From Flavobacterium cupreum (lineage in GTDB: Bacteria > Bacteroidota > Bacteroidia > Flavobacteriales > Flavobacteriaceae): 64,000 bases of DNA. A program made the position numbers and the translations under genes. Below are positions 63,611 to 64,000 of the stretch, piece by piece. Position 1 is the first letter of the stretch, and each line of letters starts with the position of its first letter. The stretch spans positions 145,430 through 209,429 of the forward strand of contig NZ_QWDM01000010.1 in assembly GCF_003996965.1 (NCBI RefSeq), in the 5' to 3' direction. The notes under the pieces were generated by a model, which saw nothing but the letters and a program-made list of their open reading frames with translations, did no database searches and was not told the DNA's origin.

Positions 63611-63708
63611 ATTGGACAGTCAGGCAGATGAAGTGCTATAAGTCCCGAAGGGCATTTTTTGGAGGAACGAAGAAAAATGTTATGCGCACTTCTCTGGCTG
63701 TGTCCAAT
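63611..63708. other. Candidate oriT-like inverted repeat
   Basis: Left arm 63611-63636 (ATTGGACA...GAAGTGC) and right arm 63686-63708 are imperfectly complementary, with a smaller CCCGAAGGG hairpin at about 63643-63651 between them. It lies about 80 bp upstream of the mobilisation operon, where Bacteroidota oriT sites are often found. No nick site was identified; the structure could instead be a terminator for the edge gene. Confidence 0.4.
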
Positions 63709-63791
63709 AACTTGCTTTGCTTTTTTTCTTTTGAAGAAATTTCCTTGTCTTTAAAATTATATCTGCAGTATAATTTAAGGGGTAATGTCTT

Positions 63792-64000
63792 TTAAATAGT
63801 TTTATTTTTCAAATAATTAATCCACTTTTCTACTTCATTTTTTATTTTACCTGCATTATGTTTTGGATAGTGTTTTTTTACATATTCAAAGAATTCTGTT
63901 TTAGTATTACCTGTTTCCCATTCCATAACACTTAGATAAAGCATTGGCCATTTTTTGGTCTGTTGCATAAAATCATATAATGCATAATAAGGAGGTCCAT
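63792..64000 (-). CDS. C-terminal part of an unknown gene cut by the window edge
   Basis: The last 68 codons of a minus-strand gene are visible, ending in TAA at 63792-63794. The end reads ...NAGKIKNEVEKWINYLKNKTI, Lys- and aromatic-rich (residues YYALYDFMQQTKKWP earlier). No family recognised. It continues beyond position 64000. Confidence 0.6.
   Translation of the reverse strand, partial: GPPYYALYDFMQQTKKWPMLYLSVMEWETGNTKTEFFEYVKKHYPKHNAGKIKNEVEKWINYLKNKTI

Overview
The window looks like a chromosomal segment of a Bacteroidota bacterium, most likely Flavobacterium or a close relative. It is AT-rich, uses promoters of the TAnnTTTG (-7) type, encodes a type IX secretion (T9SS) C-terminal sorting domain, and carries RHS proteins with DUF6443 and a large type II-C Cas9 with a 46-bp CRISPR repeat, all typical of that phylum. 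No rRNA or tRNA gene was found.

Layout. (1) 1-2.3 kb: a DUF1761 membrane protein, a secreted leucine-rich-repeat protein and a small unknown gene whose start region is tandemly duplicated. (2) 2.35-33.24 kb, all on the minus strand: a complete extracellular contractile injection system (eCIS; Afp/PVC/AlgoCIS-like). Read in transcription order it has a DUF4255 cap/terminator, an unknown 280-aa protein, a sheath with a large insertion, two tubes, DUF5908, a LysM hub, a VgrG-like spike, a PAAR tip, gp25, two large baseplate proteins (Afp11- and Afp12-like), a PKD-containing protein and a tape-measure protein. A cargo/accessory end follows: nucleotidyltransferase-like and glycosyltransferase-like genes, two DUF4157 (eCIS core) proteins with distinct C-termini, a lipoprotein, a HEAT-like protein, a peptidoglycan-binding CHAP-like protein and the AAA+ ATPase. 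(3) 33.2-41.1 kb: DUF5694 protein, M13 metallopeptidase, a small exported protein, a toxin-antitoxin pair (MqsR-like toxin with a zinc-finger/HTH/SocA-type antitoxin) and a TIG-domain lipoprotein. (4) 41.8-51.5 kb: an operon of a T9SS-sorted repeat protein, two RHS/YD-repeat proteins, the second ending in a JAB-like toxin domain, and a lipoprotein that is the likely immunity protein. (5) 51.5-61.6 kb: a truncated gene, a DDE transposase, a 25-repeat CRISPR array, cas2, cas1, cas9 and a tracrRNA gene. (6) 61.7-64 kb: mobilisation genes (relaxase, MobC-like), a possible oriT and a gene cut by the window edge.

How the parts work together. The eCIS genes encode a phage-tail-like syringe. The AAA+ ATPase and DUF4255 protein act in assembly and termination, and the DUF4157 proteins are the best candidates for payload. 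The RHS operon is a second, independent weapon with its own immunity protein. The CRISPR locus lies between a transposase and mobilisation genes, which suggests it arrived on, or sits inside, a mobile element. The most original material is in the eCIS accessory end (two unusual DUF4157 proteins, the transferase pair, the enlarged sheath) and in the tracrRNA structure.
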